Positions 42,471-50,838 of a stretch of DNA of 64,000 bases are shown piece after piece. The notes under the pieces are model-generated. The model ran no database searches. It saw only the letters and a program-made list of their open reading frames with translations, and was not told the origin of the DNA. The stretch's first letter is position 1, and each line of letters begins with the position of its first letter. The DNA lies in assembly GCA_964537395.1 (NCBI GenBank), contig CAZIBN010000001.1, positions 1 through 64,000 of the forward strand, in the 5' to 3' direction. A program made the translations under genes and the position numbers. Source of the DNA: GWA2-66-18 sp964537395 (GTDB taxonomy: Bacteria; Elusimicrobiota; Elusimicrobia; UBA1565; UBA9628).

Positions 42471-44463
42471 GGATTCGGCGCTTCGCGCCGAATCCCAGTC
42501 GCTGCGAGCCGAGATACGCGAGCACGACCGCCGCTACTACCTGCTCGACAACCCCGTCGTGTCGGACACCGAGTACGACAAGCTGATGGCGCGCCTCAAG
42601 ACGCTCGAGGAGGCGAACCCGGGCCTGGCCGACCCCGCGTCCCCGACGCGCCGTGTCTCCGGCGGCGTCGGCTCCGACTTCAAGCCGGTCCGGCACGCGG
42701 CGGCGATGCTATCCCTCGACAACGCCTACGAAGAAGCGGACATACGCGCCTGGGACGAGCGCGTCCATAAGAATCTACCTCCCGGCGAGCGCCCGGCCTA
42801 TCTGGTCGAACCGAAGGTCGACGGCCTGTCCTGCGCCCTGACCTACGAGAACGGCGCCCTCGTGCGCGCCGCCACACGCGGCGACGGCGAGACGGGCGAG
42901 GATGTCACCGCCAACGCCCGCGCGATCTCGGCGATACCGCTGAGCCTCTCCGGAGAACCGCCCAGGAGGCTGGAGGTCCGGGGCGAGGTGTACATGACCT
43001 TCGCCGGCTTCGACAAGGTCAACGAGGAGGAGAAGCGCGCGGGGCGGGAGCCGTTCGTCAATCCCCGCAATTGCGCCGCGGGCTCGCTTCGCCAGAAGGA
43101 TCCCTCGATCACCGCCGGCCGCCGCCTGCGCTTCCTCGCCCACTCCTACGGCATTTGGGAAGGCGCGGGCGAGCCTTCCTCTCACGCCGAGTTTCTCGAC
43201 CTATGCCGGGAGATGGGCCTCGCTTCGAGCGCCTACAAGCGCTGCGCGGACATCGACGCGGTCGTCTCATGGTATAGCGCGTTCAAGGCCGACGAGATGC
43301 CTAAGCTCGCTTACGCGGTCGACGGCCTCGTCGTCAAGGTCGACTCGTTCGCCCAGCAGAAGCGGCTCGGCTTCACGGCCAAGAGCCCGCGATGGGGCAT
43401 CGCCTTCAAGTACCCGGCTCAACAGGCGACGACGGTCGTGCGGGATATCGACTACTCAGTTGGACGGACCGGAGCGATCACGCCCGTCGCCAAGCTGGAG
43501 CCCGTCTTTTGCGCCGGCGTCACGATCTCTTCGGTGACTTTGCATAATTTCGAGGAGATCGAACGCCTCGGCGTACGCATCGGAGACCGAGTGCTCATCG
43601 AGCGCGCCGGCGAGGTCATCCCGAAGGTGATCAAGGTCGTGGAAAAGGCCAAGCGCGGGGCCGCGATCGTTCCTCCGTCGAAATGCCCCGACTGCGGCAG
43701 CCCCGTCGTCAAGGAAGAGGGGATGGTCGCGTACCGGTGCGACAACGTCTCCTGCCCGGCGCAGCTGCGCCGGACCCTGGAGCACTTCGCCTCACGTCCC
43801 GCGATGGACATCGCCGGGCTCGGCGACGTCGCCGTCGACCAGTTGGTGGCCAGGAATCTGGTCAAGGACGTCTCCGACATCTACGGGCTTAAGAAGGAGA
43901 ACCTCCTCGAACTGGAGCTGTTCGCCGACAAGAGGGCGGACAATCTGCTGGCCCAGATCGAGGCCAGCAAGTCGAAGACTTTGGATAAGGTGCTCTTCGG
44001 CCTCGGAATACGCCACATCGGCGAAAAGACCGCCGAAACGATCGCCGAGAGGATGGATCTCGACGCCCTGCTGTCGGCCACGGAAGAGTCGTTCATGTCG
44101 GTGCCCGACATCGGCCCCATCGTGGCGAAATCGCTGCACACGTTTTTCTCATCCAAGACCGGCAAGGAATCGATCACCCGGCTGCGCAAGGCGGGCCTGC
44201 AGATGACCAAGCCTGAGCGGATCATCGCCAAGGGCGCTCCGTTCGGGGGCATGACCTTCGTGTTCACCGGCGAGATGAAGCTCGGCACCCGCGACGAGGC
44301 GGAGGAGCTGGTCAAATCGCTCGGCGGGAAGGCCTCGGGATCCGTGTCGGCCAAGACGACATACGTCGTCGCCGGCGAGGCCGCGGGCTCCAAGCTCAAG
44401 AAGGCCCTGGCGCTCGGGGTCAAGGTGCTGACCGAGGAGCAGTTCCGGGAGCTGACGAAATGA
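42442..44463 (+). CDS. ligA: NAD-dependent DNA ligase
   Basis: A 673-residue LigA: Ia domain (EHDRRYYLLDNPVVSDTEYD), adenylation Lys125 in VEPKVDGLS, OB fold, four-Cys zinc finger (CPDCGSP ... CDNVSC), HhH domain and C-terminal BRCT (GMTFVFTGEMKLGTRDEAEE). Seals nicks with NAD+. Overlaps nusB by 29 bp. Confidence 0.97.
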   Translation: MSAKKTPKAEDSALRAESQSLRAEIREHDRRYYLLDNPVVSDTEYDKLMARLKTLEEANPGLADPASPTRRVSGGVGSDFKPVRHAAAMLSLDNAYEEADIRAWDERVHKNLPPGERPAYLVEPKVDGLSCALTYENGALVRAATRGDGETGEDVTANARAISAIPLSLSGEPPRRLEVRGEVYMTFAGFDKVNEEEKRAGREPFVNPRNCAAGSLRQKDPSITAGRRLRFLAHSYGIWEGAGEPSSHAEFLDLCREMGLASSAYKRCADIDAVVSWYSAFKADEMPKLAYAVDGLVVKVDSFAQQKRLGFTAKSPRWGIAFKYPAQQATTVVRDIDYSVGRTGAITPVAKLEPVFCAGVTISSVTLHNFEEIERLGVRIGDRVLIERAGEVIPKVIKVVEKAKRGAAIVPPSKCPDCGSPVVKEEGMVAYRCDNVSCPAQLRRTLEHFASRPAMDIAGLGDVAVDQLVARNLVKDVSDIYGLKKENLLELELFADKRADNLLAQIEASKSKTLDKVLFGLGIRHIGEKTAETIAERMDLDALLSATEESFMSVPDIGPIVAKSLHTFFSSKTGKESITRLRKAGLQMTKPERIIAKGAPFGGMTFVFTGEMKLGTRDEAEELVKSLGGKASGSVSAKTTYVVAGEAAGSKLKKALALGVKVLTEEQFRELTK

Positions 44464-45983
44464 GCGCGAAGAAAGAACGGGAGCACGCGCGCGTCGCGTT
44501 GCTGCACGTCGCCGACCGAACCGGAGTCGTCGAGTTCGCCCACGCCCTCATCGGCCTCGGCTTCGAGCTCGTCGCCACGGGCCCCACGTCCACGGCCCTG
44601 CGCCACGCGGGAGCGGCGCACATGTCGATCTCCGAATTCGTCGGCGAGCGCCTGCCTGCCGACGCGCTCGGCCTCCTCCACCCCAAGCTGATCGCGGCGA
44701 TCACCGACGAGAAGGCCCGCGTGGACCTCGTCGCGGTCAATCTCTACCCGCTGTCCGCGGCGACCTCGGACCCCGCGCTGACCCAGGACGAGGTCCTCGC
44801 CTACGTGGACCCCGTGGGCCCCGCGCTCCTGCGCGCCGCCGCGCGCAACTTCAAGCACGTGATCCCTCTGTGCGACCCCGACGATTACCAGCAGGCGCTG
44901 GACACGCTCAAGTCCTACGACCGCATGCTCCCCGACCGCCGCCAGACCTTGGCCGCCAAGGCCTTCCATTACTGCGCCTACTACGACTCGACGGTCGCTC
45001 AATACCTCGGCGGACAGTGGGAGGAGTTCCCCGACGAGGTCGTCATCGCGCTCAAGAAATCCGCCGATCTGCGCTACGGCGAGAACCCGCACCAGGCAGG
45101 CGCTTTCTACACCTTGTCCGGCGCCCGCCCCTGGGGCCTCAACGCGGCCAAGCTCCACCTCGGCCGGCCTCTCGTCTACGGGCATTACTTGGATCTCGAA
45201 ACAGCCTGGGAGCTCGTCAACGCCTTTCATGAACCCGCCTGCGCCATCGTCAAGCACGGCGTGCCCGCGGGCTTCGCCAGCGGCGAGGACCTCGCCAAGG
45301 CCGCGCGCCGCGCCTACGCGGGCGACCCCCGCGGCTGCTTCCGCGGCACGGCCGCGGTCAACGTCGAGGTGGACGCGGCCGCCGCCGAGTTCTTCGCCGA
45401 GGAGTTCGTCTCTTGCATCGCCGCGCCCGAGTTCTCCCCCAAGGCGCTGCAGCTCCTGAAGACCAAGAAGGATATCCGTCTCGTCACCTTGCCCTCGAAG
45501 CTGATCTCCGCCCACGAGCTCGACGTGCGCGCCGTCGCGGGCGGCATGCTCGTGCAGGAGCGCGACCAGCGGCCCTTCGTCGGGGACCTGAAGACGATGT
45601 CGCGCCGCCAGCCCACCGACCGCGAGATGCGCGGCCTGGTCGTGGCCTGGCACACCGCGATGCACGCGCGCACGCACGCCGCGGTCATCGCGCGCGGCAC
45701 CGCCGTCATCGGCGTCGGCTCGGGGCAGACCTCGCGGCTCGACGCGGTGCGCCTGGCCATCGTCAAGTCACAGGAGCGCCATCCGATCCTGGCCGCCGGG
45801 GAGCCGCTCGTGCTGGCCTCCGACGGCGCGCTCACCGCCGAGCATGTGCTCGCCACCGCCGACGGCGGCGTCACCGCCATCATCCATCCGGGCGGCGCCT
45901 CCGAGGATAAGGATGCTGCCGAGGCCGCCGACGCCCGCGGCCTGGCCCTCGTGTCCACCGGCGTACGCCACTTCAAGCACTAG
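44460..45983 (+). CDS. purH: divergent PurH (AICAR transformylase / IMP cyclohydrolase)
   Basis: A 507-residue protein colinear with PurH. The N-terminal IMP cyclohydrolase-like part keeps VAVNLYPL but has lost the R-V-K-T-L-H-P catalytic loop (here DALGLLHPK). The C-terminal AICAR transformylase part keeps LRYGENPHQ, the Lys-His pair (KHGVPAG), GSGQTSRLDA, HPGG and RHFKH, but the usual K-S-N-A-I is RTHAAV and S-D-A-F-F-P-F is SDGALTA. Purine synthesis is the default role; the replaced residues raise doubt about one or both activities. ATGA-coupled to ligA. Confidence 0.8.
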   Translation: MSAKKEREHARVALLHVADRTGVVEFAHALIGLGFELVATGPTSTALRHAGAAHMSISEFVGERLPADALGLLHPKLIAAITDEKARVDLVAVNLYPLSAATSDPALTQDEVLAYVDPVGPALLRAAARNFKHVIPLCDPDDYQQALDTLKSYDRMLPDRRQTLAAKAFHYCAYYDSTVAQYLGGQWEEFPDEVVIALKKSADLRYGENPHQAGAFYTLSGARPWGLNAAKLHLGRPLVYGHYLDLETAWELVNAFHEPACAIVKHGVPAGFASGEDLAKAARRAYAGDPRGCFRGTAAVNVEVDAAAAEFFAEEFVSCIAAPEFSPKALQLLKTKKDIRLVTLPSKLISAHELDVRAVAGGMLVQERDQRPFVGDLKTMSRRQPTDREMRGLVVAWHTAMHARTHAAVIARGTAVIGVGSGQTSRLDAVRLAIVKSQERHPILAAGEPLVLASDGALTAEHVLATADGGVTAIIHPGGASEDKDAAEAADARGLALVSTGVRHFKH

Positions 45984-45990
45984 AACGCCC

Positions 45991-46019
45991 TTGACGCCCG
46001 CCCGGACGGGGGCTACAAT
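45991..46019 (+). promoter_or_regulatory. promoter of the DUF4279-like gene (leaderless)
   Basis: TTGACG (45991-45996), exactly 17 nt, TACAAT (46014-46019), then 6 nt to the ATG at 46026. Confidence 0.7.
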
Positions 46020-46025
46020 CGGCGG

Positions 46026-46484
46026 ATGCAGCGAGAGACCACCAACGTCCGGCTTCGGATCACGAGCCCGACCTTGACCGCCGCCGACATCGAGGCCAAG
46101 CTCGGCATCAAGCCCGACGAGTCCTGGAAGATCGGCGACCGCACCGGCACCTTCGGGGCTATCCTTAAGGACCACGGCTACGAGCTCACCGCGGTCGCGC
46201 TCTACACCCTGAAGCTCGACGACCACATGCGCTCGATGATCAAGCGTATCGCTCCCGTCGCCCAAAAGATCGGAGAGATCTCAGGACAGGCGAAGGTGGA
46301 GATCATCTGCACCCTGTTCTGCAAGACCGCGCCGCCGATCGCCTTCACGCGCGACGACCTGCGCTGGTTCGCCGCCATCGGGGCCAGCCTCGACGTCGAG
46401 GTGGGAATCCTCGTCGAGCGCGCCCAGCCGGCGACGGCGGAAAAGAAGCCCGGCGACAAGGAAGGCCCCGCCTCGGTCTTCTGA
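46026..46484 (+). CDS. DUF4279-like protein
   Basis: A 152-residue soluble protein. The start VRLRITSPTLTAADIEAKLG, then GIKPDESWKIGDRTG, fits DUF4279 proteins, whose role is unknown. It ends with a Lys/Glu-rich tail. It has its own promoter and meets the PPK2 gene tail to tail with 3 bp between. Confidence 0.7.
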   Translation: MQRETTNVRLRITSPTLTAADIEAKLGIKPDESWKIGDRTGTFGAILKDHGYELTAVALYTLKLDDHMRSMIKRIAPVAQKIGEISGQAKVEIICTLFCKTAPPIAFTRDDLRWFAAIGASLDVEVGILVERAQPATAEKKPGDKEGPASVF

Positions 46485-46487
46485 CGC

Positions 46488-47735
46488 CTACTTCGGGATC
46501 TTGACGCCCTTCAGGTCGGGCGACTCCGGGTAAGCCAGCCCCATGCGCTGCAAAGTCTTGCGCAGGATCCGGGCGAAGGCGAGGTCGCGCCGGGGCTTAT
46601 CGTCGGCCGGGATCACATTCCAAGGCGCGTGCCAGGTGCTCGTCCGCGCGAGGATCGAGCCGAACGCATTCTGAAGCTCATCCCAGTGCTTGCGCGTCTC
46701 AAGATCCGACGCCGAGAACTTCCAGTTCTTCTCCGGACGGTCGATGCGCGCCTGCAGCCGCTCGCGCTGAACATCCTTCGAAACATGGAGGAAGATCTTG
46801 ACGACCTTCACGCCCGAACGGGCCAGCTCGAGCTCGAAGGCGTTGATGCGGGCGTAGCGTTCCTCGACGGTCTTCGCGTCATGCGTGCCGAACACGGTCG
46901 GCACGATGATGTCTTCGTAATGCGAGCGGTTGAACACGCCGATGATGCCGGGCTTGGGCACCTCCTTCTTGATGCGCACGAGGAAGTCCTGGGCGGCCTC
47001 CTCGGCGGTGGGCTTCTTGAAGGCGGCGACGCGCACGTAAGCGGGATTGAGGCCGGTCATGCCGTGCTTGATGACGCCGTCCTTGCCGGCGGTATCCATG
47101 CCCTGGATGACGACGAGCACGGCCTGCGTCTTGGCCGCGGCGAGGATGTCCTCAAGCTTGTTGAGGTCCTTTACCTCTTTCTCGAGCTTCTTGCCGGCCT
47201 TCTTCTCGGAGAGGCCGTCCTCGTCGTTGGTCGCAACAATCGAAAGGTCCACGGCCTCGCCGGGAGCGGCGGTCGCGCCGTCGAAGCGGGCGTTGAGGGC
47301 GGCGGCCGAGGCCGCCAGCGCCTTGCGCTCCTGAGGCTTGGCGGCGGCGAGGGCCGCGCCGATCTTCTCAAGCGATACGGCGGCCTTTTCGGCCTTATCC
47401 CCCCCCGCCTCGCGCAGCGCCGCGACGAGCGCGGGCAACTCGGTCTTGGGGGCGGCGAGAGCGGAGATCAGAGCGGAACGCGCGGCAAAAACGGCCGGCG
47501 TCGCCGCGACGGAGGGCGCGGGCGCTATCTGCGCCTGGAAGGCGGCCGTCAGACCCAACGCCGGTGATAGGGCCGGGCCGGACAGGGCGGCGGTCAGAGG
47601 GATGAGCTGAAGATTGATCGCATTGACCACGGGTCCGCGCGCGACGGGCACGATCGGCGCGGATACGCGGACCTGCGCGTGGGATGAGGCAACGAAGATC
47701 AGGGCCGCGAATATCGCAACTAGGGATCGTCGCAT
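46488..47735 (-). CDS. ppk2: exported polyphosphate kinase 2 family protein
   Basis: A 415-residue protein. A signal peptide (SLVAIFAALIFVASSHA|Q) is followed by ~140 residues of Ala/Pro/Leu-rich sequence (SAPIVPVARGPVV; LTAALSGPALSPALGL). The C-terminal ~240 residues are a complete PPK2 domain: Walker A VIQGMDTAGKDGVIKH, lid GVFNRSHYEDIIVPTVFG and RIDRPEKNWKFS. PPK2 moves phosphate between polyphosphate and nucleotides and is normally cytoplasmic. I chose the ATG at 47735 because it begins the signal peptide and lies 6 nt after TATAGT. Confidence 0.88.
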   Translation of the reverse strand: MRRSLVAIFAALIFVASSHAQVRVSAPIVPVARGPVVNAINLQLIPLTAALSGPALSPALGLTAAFQAQIAPAPSVAATPAVFAARSALISALAAPKTELPALVAALREAGGDKAEKAAVSLEKIGAALAAAKPQERKALAASAAALNARFDGATAAPGEAVDLSIVATNDEDGLSEKKAGKKLEKEVKDLNKLEDILAAAKTQAVLVVIQGMDTAGKDGVIKHGMTGLNPAYVRVAAFKKPTAEEAAQDFLVRIKKEVPKPGIIGVFNRSHYEDIIVPTVFGTHDAKTVEERYARINAFELELARSGVKVVKIFLHVSKDVQRERLQARIDRPEKNWKFSASDLETRKHWDELQNAFGSILARTSTWHAPWNVIPADDKPRRDLAFARILRKTLQRMGLAYPESPDLKGVKIPK

Positions 47736-47838
47736 GCCAATACTATAAAGGACAAGAGGCAGTCGCGCGTGGGCCGTCTGGGTAGGTCTCAATGGGAAAA
47801 GGACCCAGGAACGCCGCCGCCGGATCAGGTCTCTCGCG

Positions 47839-47871
47839 GCTGACTGTCTACAATAATAGACAGAAGTCAGC
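47839..47871 (-). terminator. TGTCTA/TAGACA hairpin, copy B, at the end of the radical SAM operon
   Basis: Stem GCTGACTGTCTA pairs with the downstream arm apart from a 2-nt bulge; the loop is CAATAA. It lies 6 bp past the stop of the last radical SAM gene, so it probably ends that operon. The core 18-mer is 47845-47862. The remaining 47736-47838 holds only the PPK2 promoter region. Confidence 0.6.
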
Positions 47872-47876
47872 GACCC

Positions 47877-48827
47877 TTATACGTCCCAGCACTCGTTGGC
47901 GTGCTTGAGGAGGTCGGTCTCGGTCTGGGCGCGACGGACGAAGTCCTGGACCTCTTTGGATTTCCAGGCGGCGCCGACCTTGGGCCACGCGGAAGCCAAG
48001 GTCTCGGTTCTCAGATCGGCCACGGCGAAGGGAAGTGCATTGAGAAGCTTGGCGCGGCCGTTGGGAACCACGAGGACCATGCTTTGGGGGCTCTCGGCGC
48101 GGGTGACCATCTCCTGCTGTATCCCCCACGGGTAGATGGCGAGCTTGGGCCCCTTCAGCGAGGCGGCGGCGACCTTGAGATTCATGACCGCTTCCTTCCA
48201 GTCGTCGTCGCTGCAAGCCAAGGTGTCCCAGGCGTAAGCGGCGCGACCGAGGCGCATCATCGGGCCGGTGACGAAGGTCCGCACTTCCCGCTTGGCCGCC
48301 TGCTCATAAACGGCGACCGCATCCTGCACATTGATCTTTGTCGGGATAAAAACGAGCTCGGGCTCGAGCCCGCGCTTAACCAGCCGGTCGATCGCCGCCC
48401 AAGCGGGGGCGTAACCGGAACCCGGACGAAGCTTCTCGTGGACGGCCGCGGTGGCGCCGTCGATCGAGATCTGAACACAAGCAATCTTTAAATCTTTAAG
48501 CTTGTCGCATGACTTGTCGTCAAGATCGAGACCGTTCGTCTCGATCTTAATTTCGACACCTCCCTTTGTGAGCAGTTCGAAGATCTCGAACGCCCAGGGA
48601 CTCCCCATGGGTTCCCCGCCGCCGAAGGCGACGTAGGCGATGCCGATATCAACAATTTGGCGCGTAAGCGCCAAAGCCTGTTCGCGGTTCATCTCGTCGG
48701 GCCAGGCCTTGTCCGGCCCCGACTCCTCGCAGCAATGCAGGCAGCGGCCCGTGCAGCGGTTGCTCAGCTGCCAGGCAAGAAAGAGAGGGGCGCCGTAGTC
48801 GCCCACGGACGCCCCTCTCCGGTCCAT
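47877..48827 (-). CDS. PqqE-like radical SAM protein 1
   Basis: A 316-residue radical SAM protein. Cluster Cys25/29/32 (CTGRCLHC), then GGGEPM, KIETNG and QISIDGAT, as in PqqE/MftC/SPASM peptide maturases. The C-terminal part has the SPASM-like ending (NALPFAVADLRTETLASAW), but no auxiliary-cluster cysteines. Its ATG shares one base with the stop of the small peptide gene (TGATG), so the two are translated together. Paralogous to the proteins at 48965 and 50835. I infer it modifies the peptide. Confidence 0.9.
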   Translation of the reverse strand: MDRRGASVGDYGAPLFLAWQLSNRCTGRCLHCCEESGPDKAWPDEMNREQALALTRQIVDIGIAYVAFGGGEPMGSPWAFEIFELLTKGGVEIKIETNGLDLDDKSCDKLKDLKIACVQISIDGATAAVHEKLRPGSGYAPAWAAIDRLVKRGLEPELVFIPTKINVQDAVAVYEQAAKREVRTFVTGPMMRLGRAAYAWDTLACSDDDWKEAVMNLKVAAASLKGPKLAIYPWGIQQEMVTRAESPQSMVLVVPNGRAKLLNALPFAVADLRTETLASAWPKVGAAWKSKEVQDFVRRAQTETDLLKHANECWDV

Positions 48828-48946
48828 CAGGTGAAGCGGATGTAGGGCTGGGCCATCACGCGCTCGGAAACTTCCTCAAGAGAGGGCGTCTCCCAAGCGA
48901 GCTTCGGCTCGGCCTTGGCATCCGTCACGGTTTTCTGGTCGTTCAT
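48827..48946 (-). CDS. 39-residue PqqA-like precursor peptide
   Basis: A short gene between two radical SAM genes. The ATG at 48946 has a good AGGAG site 6 nt upstream, and the stop overlaps the next ATG. The first 17 residues (MNDQKTVTDAKAEPKLA) look like a leader. From Trp18 the peptide reads WETPSLEEVSERVMAQPYIRFT, given here as W18-x-x-P21 ... P34-Y35-I-R-F-T39. PqqA peptides also have W-x-x-P and a Tyr 17 residues after the Trp, and several end four residues after that Tyr. PqqA's cross-linked Glu (E-x-x-x-Y) is Met31 here. Most likely a RiPP precursor; the core residues modified are unknown. Confidence 0.82.
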   Translation of the reverse strand: MNDQKTVTDAKAEPKLAWETPSLEEVSERVMAQPYIRFT

Positions 48947-48964
48947 GTTACTCCTGTTTACCGG

Positions 48965-49924
48965 TCAGACCACGACCGGTATATTGTTTAAATTGTCCAG
49001 CGCGACCCACTGATTGGCCCGCGCCGACAACGACGGCTCGGCGGCGAGCCGCTCCAGCCCGGTCCGCACGCGCGGATCGGCCCAGGCGCTCTTGTACGAC
49101 TCCCAGGCTTCAAGGAAAGTCTGCGATTTGAGGTCGGCGCATGTAAAGGGCAACGGGGCCGCGACCTTCACCCGCCCGTCGGGAAGCACCAGCAATGTGC
49201 CGGAGGGCTGGAACGCCCGGTGGGCCATTTCCTCTTCCAGGGAGAAGGGCTTGTAGCACAGCTCCATCTTACCGGCAAGCTCGCGCTCCTTGCGCTCCAA
49301 AACGAGCAGGAAGGCCGCGTATTCGGCTTTCGAGGGCTCGAGCTTATCCCAGAGCTTGGCGGCCGTTCCGAGGCGCATGAGCTGTCCCGTGTTGAACCGG
49401 AAGGCTCCCAGGGACGATGCCAGATCGATGACGGCCTCGGCTTCGAAAATGTTCAATCGAGTCGGTGCAAAGGTGATCTCGAGGGGCAATCCTGCAAACA
49501 CCGTCGCGCGGCACGCATTAACGGCTTTCTCCAGCAATCCGTTGACTCTTTGCCGTTGATACACGGCTTGAGAAGCCCCATCCAAGGAGATCTGGACCGA
49601 CCTGATCCCGAGGCCTTTGAGGACCGTCGGATCGAAGTTTTGGCCGTTCGTCTCGATCTTAAGCAGCACCCCGCCGTCGGAGAGCGTCTTGCAGACCTCC
49701 GCGAAGTGCGGGACCAAGGTCGGCTCGCCGCCCACGATCATCGCGTACGGCACGTCCGCCGCGACGATCTCGGCGCACAGCTTGAGAGCCTGCTCTCTCG
49801 TAAGCTCGTTGGGCAAGGCTTTTCCCGGCGCGGAGTCCGTGCAGCAATGCAGGCACGCGAGGTCGCAGTCCCGGGTGAGTTGCCAGGTGACCATGGTCGG
49901 CGCGGAGAAGGCCTCGATCCTCAT
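48965..49924 (-). CDS. PqqE-like radical SAM protein 2
   Basis: A 319-residue radical SAM protein starting at the ATG that overlaps the UbiA stop. Cys20/24/27 (CDLACLHC), VGGEPT, KIETNG, QISLDGA. The ending APLPFTCADLKSQTFLEAW is shared with the other two copies. Only scattered Cys follow the first cluster, so no SPASM cluster set is visible. It lies 18 bp upstream of the peptide gene. Presumed peptide maturase; which of the three acts first is unknown. Confidence 0.9.
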   Translation of the reverse strand: MRIEAFSAPTMVTWQLTRDCDLACLHCCTDSAPGKALPNELTREQALKLCAEIVAADVPYAMIVGGEPTLVPHFAEVCKTLSDGGVLLKIETNGQNFDPTVLKGLGIRSVQISLDGASQAVYQRQRVNGLLEKAVNACRATVFAGLPLEITFAPTRLNIFEAEAVIDLASSLGAFRFNTGQLMRLGTAAKLWDKLEPSKAEYAAFLLVLERKERELAGKMELCYKPFSLEEEMAHRAFQPSGTLLVLPDGRVKVAAPLPFTCADLKSQTFLEAWESYKSAWADPRVRTGLERLAAEPSLSARANQWVALDNLNNIPVVV

Positions 49925-50838
49925 CGCCCCACCGCCGCAAAAATCGCGAACAGAGCCGTCGTGAGCGCGTAGCACTGAACGATGGAGCGGATCGCGGGCA
50001 TGAACAGCCGCGGGGTGTCCCAGGTGGAGGCGCCGTCACGCAAAGACATGATCCACAGCGGCAAGCCCGCCAAGGCGGCGAGAACCGTCAGCTTGGGGAA
50101 GATCCCAAGGAGAACGCCCAACGGGATGATCAGCAATCCCAGCGCGGACAGCGCCAGATAGAGCACCCTTCCGTTCTTCCGTCCAAGTCGAACGACCAGA
50201 TTTTTCTTTCCGACGAGACGATCCTGATGGAAGTCGGGGATGTTGTTAACGGTCGCCAACGACATGATCAGCAATCCGGGGACCAGCGACGCGAGCAGGG
50301 CCCCCCACGAGAAGCGGTGGGTGTGGAGGTGCAGAGAACCAAGGACCATCCACGGACCGTACGATAATCCGATGACGGTTTCCCCCAATCCGCGATAGAC
50401 CCAACGGATGGGCGGGCCGACGTACCAGACGGCGGCGGCGCCGCCAAGAAGCGTGTACAGAACGATGGGCCAACCTCCTTCCCACGCGAGATAAAACCCG
50501 ATGGCGGCGGCGACGGCGAACGCCCCCACGCCGAGCGAGAACATCCACTCGGGGATGTATTCCTCGGCGTCGGGATTGAAGACCCGGTCGGTGCCCATCT
50601 TCGCGTCGAAGTACTCGTTGAACGATTCGACGCCGACGACGGACAGAAAAATACCGAACAAGCCCAGGCAGAAGACCGGCATGTTAAACGTCTTTTCGAT
50701 CCCGTACGCCCACGCCCCGCCCAGGAAGTACGGCAGCAGCCCCGCGTAGAGGAAAAAACGATAGCGTACGACCGAGGCGACCTTCATGACGAAGGTCTGC
50801 TCGGCCGGCGCGTGCGGGGCGGCGAAGACGTCGGTCAT
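49921..50838 (-). CDS. UbiA/MenA-type prenyltransferase
   Basis: A 305-residue integral membrane protein with about eight to nine hydrophobic helices. Both Asp-rich prenyl-diphosphate motifs are present: N74-E-Y-F-D78 ... D84 and N198-N-I-P-D202-F-H-Q-D206, the second in MenA style. UbiA enzymes attach polyprenyl chains to aromatic rings for ubiquinone, menaquinone and plastoquinone. Its ATG overlaps the stop of radical SAM 3. With a polyprenyl diphosphate synthase in the same operon, I infer it prenylates the peptide-derived product. A conventional quinone substrate remains possible. Confidence 0.93.
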   Translation of the reverse strand: MTDVFAAPHAPAEQTFVMKVASVVRYRFFLYAGLLPYFLGGAWAYGIEKTFNMPVFCLGLFGIFLSVVGVESFNEYFDAKMGTDRVFNPDAEEYIPEWMFSLGVGAFAVAAAIGFYLAWEGGWPIVLYTLLGGAAAVWYVGPPIRWVYRGLGETVIGLSYGPWMVLGSLHLHTHRFSWGALLASLVPGLLIMSLATVNNIPDFHQDRLVGKKNLVVRLGRKNGRVLYLALSALGLLIIPLGVLLGIFPKLTVLAALAGLPLWIMSLRDGASTWDTPRLFMPAIRSIVQCYALTTALFAIFAAVGR

